64,000 bases of DNA from Nereocystis luetkeana (taxonomy: Eukaryota; Sar; Phaeophyceae; Laminariales; Laminariaceae), in assembly GCA_031213475.1 (NCBI GenBank), contig JARUPZ010000017.1, forward strand, positions 6,526,167 to 6,590,166. Direction: 5' to 3'. Shown piece after piece: positions 58,561-64,000 of the stretch (within the stretch, counting starts at the first letter, position 1; every line of letters starts with the position of its first letter). The notes under the pieces were generated by a model. The model saw only the letters and a list, made by a program, of their open reading frames with translations, was not told the origin of the DNA and ran no database searches. The position numbers and the translations under genes were made by a program.

Positions 58561-59780
58561 GAAGCGGGCCGGTGTACCAGGAGGTGCAGGGTTCTCCAAA
58601 TGGTTGTGGTAAGTGTGCTCCAGGCCGGTGGCGTTTGCACCCCTTTATTCCGTGAGCCACCTAGGTTATGCTGTGTCGGAAATTCGAAACCTGTCTGTCC
58701 CCCGTTGCAAGCAAACTCCAATCTTGAAAAAAAAACACAAATGGTCTCATACCGCTCCCTACGCTGACGTGTATGCCGCACGAATCGAGGGCGTACACAC
58801 ATACACACAGTCTGGCCCGACTTTCGGGTTAAACAGAACCGTGCTCTTCACACTGCGCGACCCAGCCCTACCCGCGGGACGATCGCTCGTATACAATCTC
58901 CATCGCCGGTGACATACGGGCTGTCCCTTTGGGGCAACCCGATTAGCCTGGGGCGGAGGCCGGTAGTCCGGGAGCCTGAGTGGGTGGTTGTCGTCGGGAC
59001 AAGTGGTTCCGAAATTCATTTCTATTGGGGTCGGGGCACAAGAGCGATAACTCCCCCGGCAGTTTGTATGTTTTTGTTCTCAAACGAAGTGCTTGTTGAC
59101 ATGCTCTCACCGTAGGATGCTCTCGATGAGTACTACTATTTATGTTAATACAGAAACAACTACTGCAACAATAATATCCTCTTGACAGTTTTTACTTGGA
59201 AGAATATTTTGTAGGATTTCTGGCCGATCGATATACATACGCTCTTCTGGCTGAAAGTACCTACGTAGTCCGAAGGTAGGACACAACACGAGCGCATGAT
59301 AGGTATCTATTGGTAGTTTCCACGCATGCTAGGTATCTATTGGAGAGGGCCGCCAGCCAAGGTTCACCACAACTGCACCAACGTTATTATCGACGAAGAA
59401 ACCTCCCTACTGTTTCACGCCCAGACAAGGAACTTGAAATATACGAGTGGTTCGTATTTAAGCTATCCGGAAAACTGCTCCGAGAAGGAAAATTCAAAAC
59501 GGAATTGCTCAAACAGGTCACGACCAAAACACGTTTCCTCCAAGGACGCCATCGAGCATCGGGCTGGCTTGGCTCATAACATTGGCAGTGTAAATATGTA
59601 CCTCGCACAGCAGTGAAAAACGCTACACATCAGTTTCAGGTCAACCGTGTAGACTCCTCCATGCGCACCCTACGTTTGACATTGGTATGTTGTACCAAGT
59701 AAGTAGCGCCTGCTGTTTCGGGGGCTTCACACGTTACGTGAAGAACTCCATATTCAACCAAACGCTGACGCTCGACAATA

Positions 59781-59888
59781 TTGGTGCGGGGGGCCATAAC
59801 AATTAGGACCTACGGTGCACGCAACAACCTATATGTTCCGCCTTATTCACTTACAATGGTTGGTTCTTTTGCTATGGTTTCCCGTAAT
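59781..59888. mobile_element. MITE family A, copy 5 mirror (right arm)
   Basis: Reverse complement of 26411-26520: starts TTGGTGCGGGGGGCCATAAC, ends ...TTTCCCGTAATG. Confidence 0.75.
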
Positions 59889-59889
59889 G

Positions 59890-61675
59890 ATGTGCGACGC
59901 AGTTGGGATTCCGGGCAGTTCCTCAGCTGAGCCCCTTTAGTCTTTAATAGTTAGACCAAACATGCGCCACCTCAGGCGCAGAACGCATCCCCAGTTGTCG
60001 GGCACTGCCCATGGCCTTATCAAATGCCCAACGCGCTTCTCGTTCCTTCATGGCTTTGTTTCACATGGCGGTTGGGATTCCAACCACTAATCGCTCGCCG
60101 AGTTGGATCAGATGGTCCAAAAGGGTCTGTGGGCTCTTTACGGATCCAACCGTCCTTTCGCTTTCAACTTTACCCGTGATCTTCTACCTCGTCCATTACC
60201 CACGCTGATTCTTCACCACCGACGTAGACATGCTCTGTGGTTACAAAGTACCGGACGCAGGCATGTAGTACACACCAGGTGCCAATATTCTGCCCGAATC
60301 TGCATATTATAGGTTGGATTATCAGGGTGGGCTGATGGCATTGCATTTAAGGAGATCAGACAAACGTATGGCACGAAAATAATTTGAGGCACAAGGAAGC
60401 TTACTACGGTACCGACAGACAGCCGCAGCGGACGAAGACATCAACAAACTAACGATTTGCCGGTGTACGCTCGAAACCCCAAAACAGCTGTCACAATGAA
60501 CGCCGGAGAAACCACTACGCACGGTACAAAGGATACCTACGAGTAATTAAACAGGCGAGCAAGAAGAAAGACAGGCTGAGATCGACGGGGGGGAAAAAAA
60601 ACCGGAGTCGATGTACCGATGTTGGTGAAGAAGGCGTCTATTCTCAAATAAATATGAAATCCATCATGTATCAGTTTTCCTGCTCCTAATTGTCACTTGT
60701 ATTGCTGTCCTTGTCTTGTACCGACATGCTATCCACGAAAGAGGTGCACCCTATTGTTTTCGAGGATCGGCGATTCACATAAACATAAAGTGCCACCCGA
60801 TTAACAATATTTCCTACAAGACAAGTACATTAACATGGTGTATTCCAGCGACTCCGGTAGTTCCTCAGTTAAGAGCAGCCCCTTCAGTTACAACCATTTG
60901 CCTTGCAGGGCAAAGTGTGGTGCTCCCGCCGTAGCGGACGCGCCCAACGATGGTCGACCATGCGATAAAAAACGGCGCCGTTGGCGTTTTACGATATGTG
61001 CCCCCGCACTGAGACCTCTCTCTATTACACAGCCAGCATGTATGTGTGCAGGTGCTTTATTAGCGTGCTAGAGTGCTAGACGAACGGCCGCAGTGAATGA
61101 AGACAACGAGAGCAGCTCGACGGCTGTATCGTCTGAACAACTTCGAGGAGCTAAACAATTCGTCTATTATTTGCGGGTCCATCGTGGGATATTATACTCA
61201 GTTGTCTGATATACGTAATATAGTAGATAGCTAGGCCGAGGAGCAGCTACACTCCACGCTGTCGCGATCCATAACCCTAACATTTTACTCGGCCATCGGT
61301 ATGTCCTCTTCGACCCCCCCGAGCTTCGCCTTAACGACCTAAAGCGACTAGTCCTGGAATACCGCAGTAGTAGTAGTCGAGACGTCGAACAGATCACTCG
61401 TCAGAGCTCGAGGCAGAACGCAGCCGCACGTTAGGTCTTCCGAAAGCGATATAATATGTGCACACATGGAGTGGACGGTGGAGGTGTATTTCAGTCTCTC
61501 CGTCAGAACGTTAGCGGAGGACGGCTCATACGTTTGGGCTTGACTACCGGCTGGAGCGGGAAATGTGTTACCGTAAGCGCTAAGTCGGCGCCTTGGCACA
61601 GGAAGGCTCGTACTTCAGCACTCGACGACCACGTGATGATACTCACACCGAAGGGATGCTGCGTCGTATCCGGTT
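59890..61675. other. Right-arm sequence without recognised gene
   Basis: Mirror of about 24.66-26.41 kb. It includes an arm-specific short insertion near 60215-60275. No recognised coding exon. Confidence 0.4.
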
Positions 61676-61678
61676 TAA

Positions 61679-62110
61679 GCACAAACTGAAGGCACGTGCT
61701 TCGTGGTCGAAGAGTTGAAAACATTCTCGTCGATTGCCTTGGCCTCCACACTACTAGAGGACCCTAAACACCCGACGCTGACGAAGGCTCGAAGCCCGGG
61801 ATTGAATACATATCCGACCCAACAGTATTGGGTTGTTAGAAAGTTGAAGAAGCCGTTCAGTGATACGATTTTAGCTTCAAGCATGCAATCCCAGCGCGGT
61901 TCGAAGCAAGAGTCCGAAGATGGTTCCGGAGTAGAACCGAATCGGAAGAAACGCTCAACGGAGATCACTGATCGTGCGATAGCCAGAATTCAGAAGAGTT
62001 ACGGCCCGCCAGACCGAGAAACCCGCACGGCGGGAGTGTCCTCTATGTCAAAGCACAACAACAACAACAAGTTCCGAGGGAGACGCTACAAGTGTGTGCG
62101 CAGACCCTGA
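61679..62110 (+). CDS. Conserved basic open frame, right-arm copy (unknown)
   Basis: Open for 144 codons from just after a TAA at 61676. Protein-like composition: EELKTFSSIALASTLLEDP, RKLKKPFSD, KKRSTEITDRAIARIQ, and a basic Asn-rich end. It has no ATG near the start. Mirror of 24651-24220 with one residue difference in the part compared. Its strand is the same as the LRR gene, about 4 kb downstream. Not identified. Confidence 0.3.
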   Translation, partial: AQTEGTCFVVEELKTFSSIALASTLLEDPKHPTLTKARSPGLNTYPTQQYWVVRKLKKPFSDTILASSMQSQRGSKQESEDGSGVEPNRKKRSTEITDRAIARIQKSYGPPDRETRTAGVSSMSKHNNNNKFRGRRYKCVRRP

Positions 62111-62114
62111 TCCC

Positions 62115-63640
62115 TATGGATCAGAAGCTTTCCCCGCCCTGTGTGCGTCGTCACCACTATAATATATTGCAGCAGTGGCCCCGCCCAAGTTGTTTTCTTC
62201 CAGTCAACATACACACGTTCTTGCTGTCCCGCCGTGCTCTGTACGCACCTCTCTGATCTGCTGCACCCCGCCGGCGTTAGTGCCAATACCTACCTATAGC
62301 CCACAGTGTGTACTCGCGCAGGACCTGTCCGTTTCATACATACGCGTGCAGTGACGATGTCAGTACCGGGTGGTCTCGCGTAAGAGAGAAAAGAGCGCGC
62401 ACGCGTCGTATACAATATTTTTGTTTGAGCGGCCTCAAATATGTTACGAGATAAAACAGAGTTGAAGTCGCCTGGAATATTCGATAGCGGCTCACTTTAT
62501 GACTCGATAAAGTGGGAGGTCTGTAGCTGAAGAAATGTTGAAGGGCCGTTTGATCGAAAATCTCCGTATCCTTTTCTTTTTCTTTGCCCCTCTCACCAGC
62601 CCACTACAGCGCGAGGTCTAAGCGAGGCCTACACTAATACCATGCATAGCTGTGTACAGACGGAGAAATTGAACGGGAAGGGCAACCAACACACCCGTGT
62701 GGAGTCAACAGTGGGATGGGTAGCACGGTGAGGATCCGATATTACTGTACAGCACCACAGATCATGCCTCCTCTGGAGAGAAATATCGAAGCTGTTTCCT
62801 CCCCAATTGGGGTAGCACATACAACGAAAACGATTACTTTGGTAGTAGTACCTCGTCCGTATCGTTCCATGTAAACATCGCACGGAATCAGCGTCATCCC
62901 GGTTCGCGATAAACTCGGCTTCTCAAGTCGTTCGAACAGGAGTTGCCAAGTTTTTCCACCGGGTGATACGCGGTATTCGCTTACGGTTCGCTTACGGTTG
63001 GCGGCAGACGTCTTGCCAACCCTGAACGGGTGGCAGGAAGAAAAGCCGCACAAGGGAACCAATTCGCTAGCGAAAGACATCCCGGTGGAAGACACACAGC
63101 TTCGGTGCTGTCGCTGATGAAAGACGGTTTGTCTTCACAGTTAGGATGACGACAAACGCACCACGAATCCTAAAACTACGAAAGCTCAAAGGCATATTTC
63201 CACGATTGATTGCCAGGAATTCCCTCGAACGCTATTATTTGGCGTTGTCTTGGGCAAACCAGGGCGGTTCCGAAAAGACGTACACTCGTCACGCTATAAC
63301 AAGAGCTCCATTCCTCCGAGGATATGGCCGGAAGCGAAGCCTCGTTACTGACATGTGTATTCACGAACTCACGGTATAGTCTACGTACTGCGCACCATCT
63401 TCGTACTGTTTTGGATGACGAGTCTGGTCGTTTCAGCCCCCTCACAGTTTCACCACACGGGGACACCGGAAGCATGCCGCGGTGCGAAGCATGCTACCGT
63501 AGGTTTTCCTGCAATTGTCCGAAGCTGCTACGTATAAGTTAGAAGAGCTCGTTATATCCCCAAATGACCTGTTTAAATACAACTTGTGCTCTAAATCTGA
63601 TGGGCAACCCTATAGAAAAGAGCAAACATCTAAGGGGTGT
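62115..63640. other. Right-arm sequence without recognised gene
   Basis: Mirror of about 22.69-24.22 kb. Open frames on both strands up to 117 codons without recognisable domain. Confidence 0.4.
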
Positions 63641-63650
63641 AGTTGATTAC

Positions 63651-63753
63651 TACGCGGGACAATTATAAATAGGAGCTACGGTACACAAAAACCCTGTATT
63701 GGTCGATATTTTTACCAACAATATTTGGTTCTATTATCTACGGTCCCCAGCAC
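63651..63753. mobile_element. MITE family A, copy 4 mirror (right arm)
   Basis: Reverse complement of 22582-22684, starting TACGCGGGACAAT and ending CTACGGTCCCCAG. Its presence at the matching position shows the insertion came before the inverted duplication. Confidence 0.8.
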
Positions 63754-64000
63754 TAGTTCCTCAGTTGAAACACATGCTACAATAGGGTCTACTGCACCGA
63801 CCGGTATGAGGCTACTATTAATTCTAGGAGCTCGGTATGTCCACAAAGAACGTGGTTTTGATACAATTGTATGCTAAACCTGATGATGAGGAACCCATAA
63901 ATCTAAGTAGTTAATTCGTTCCTCAGCCAGTTGTCGTCGGTTCGCTTCCCTGTTGAAAAGCGCCAACAGTAGTGATAAATAGGTTGGCCAAACCGTGTTA

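Larger units (their letters stand above)
51848..64000 (-). repeat. Giant inverted repeat, right arm
   Basis: Mirror of 22334-34513, starting inside intron 11 of the LRR gene and still matching at the window's last base. Differences from the left arm seen by eye are single-base changes and short indels: for example the 4-bp TCTA at 57593, a single instead of double 41-bp unit near 58.25 kb, and a short insertion near 60.2 kb. Confidence 0.95.

Overview
This is nuclear DNA from a eukaryote, most probably a brown alga (Phaeophyceae, Ectocarpus-like). Short GC-rich exons sit in long introns with GTGAGT-type donors. One gene is built from near-identical 69-78 bp leucine-rich-repeat (LRR) exons, one repeat per exon, all in the same intron phase, which is the architecture known for brown-algal LRR immune-type families. 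No operons, rRNA, tRNA or CRISPR arrays were recognised. The species call is inference, not a database result.

Layout. (a) 1-12 kb is a graveyard of mobile elements: a Gag zinc-knuckle relic (minus strand), an ACCCG satellite, two retrotransposon 3' ends with LTR-like sequence facing in opposite directions (4.86-5.63 and 11.34-11.82 kb), a decayed Ty3/gypsy reverse transcriptase-RNase H, a minisatellite, and a frameshifted Helitron Rep. (b) 12-22 kb holds small inverted-repeat elements and widely spaced exons of an SMP-30/gluconolactonase-like beta-propeller gene (16.6-20.9 kb, plus strand), probably decayed. (c) 22.3-34.5 kb and 51.8-64.0 kb are the two arms of a giant inverted repeat. Each arm is at least 12.15 kb, and the outer ends lie outside the window or at its edge. 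(d) The 17.3-kb spacer carries satellites, a second nested inverted repeat (1.12-kb arms, 36.27-38.99 kb), and the 5' two thirds of the LRR gene.

The most interesting feature is how the LRR gene sits on the inverted repeat. Exons for the signal peptide, Cys-rich N-domain, LRR cap and first LRRs are in the spacer (44.25-51.69 kb). Three more LRR exons, two Cys-rich exons and a candidate last exon are in the right arm (52.24-57.72 kb). The left arm carries an orphan, minus-strand copy of just those 3' exons (34.12-28.57 kb), cut off inside the same intron. Recombination between the arms would invert the spacer and splice the same 5' half, in phase, to the other 3' half. The two 3' halves differ by an amino-acid change in one LRR and by a 4-bp indel in the candidate last exon that switches the C-terminal reading frame. 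This predicts an invertible receptor gene with alternative C-termini. It is a hypothesis drawn from sequence structure and needs long-read confirmation, because inverted repeats can also be assembly artefacts.

At least five loci of one ~105-bp inverted-repeat element (MITE) are scattered through the window. Two of them lie inside the arms and occur in both copies, so they are older than the duplication.
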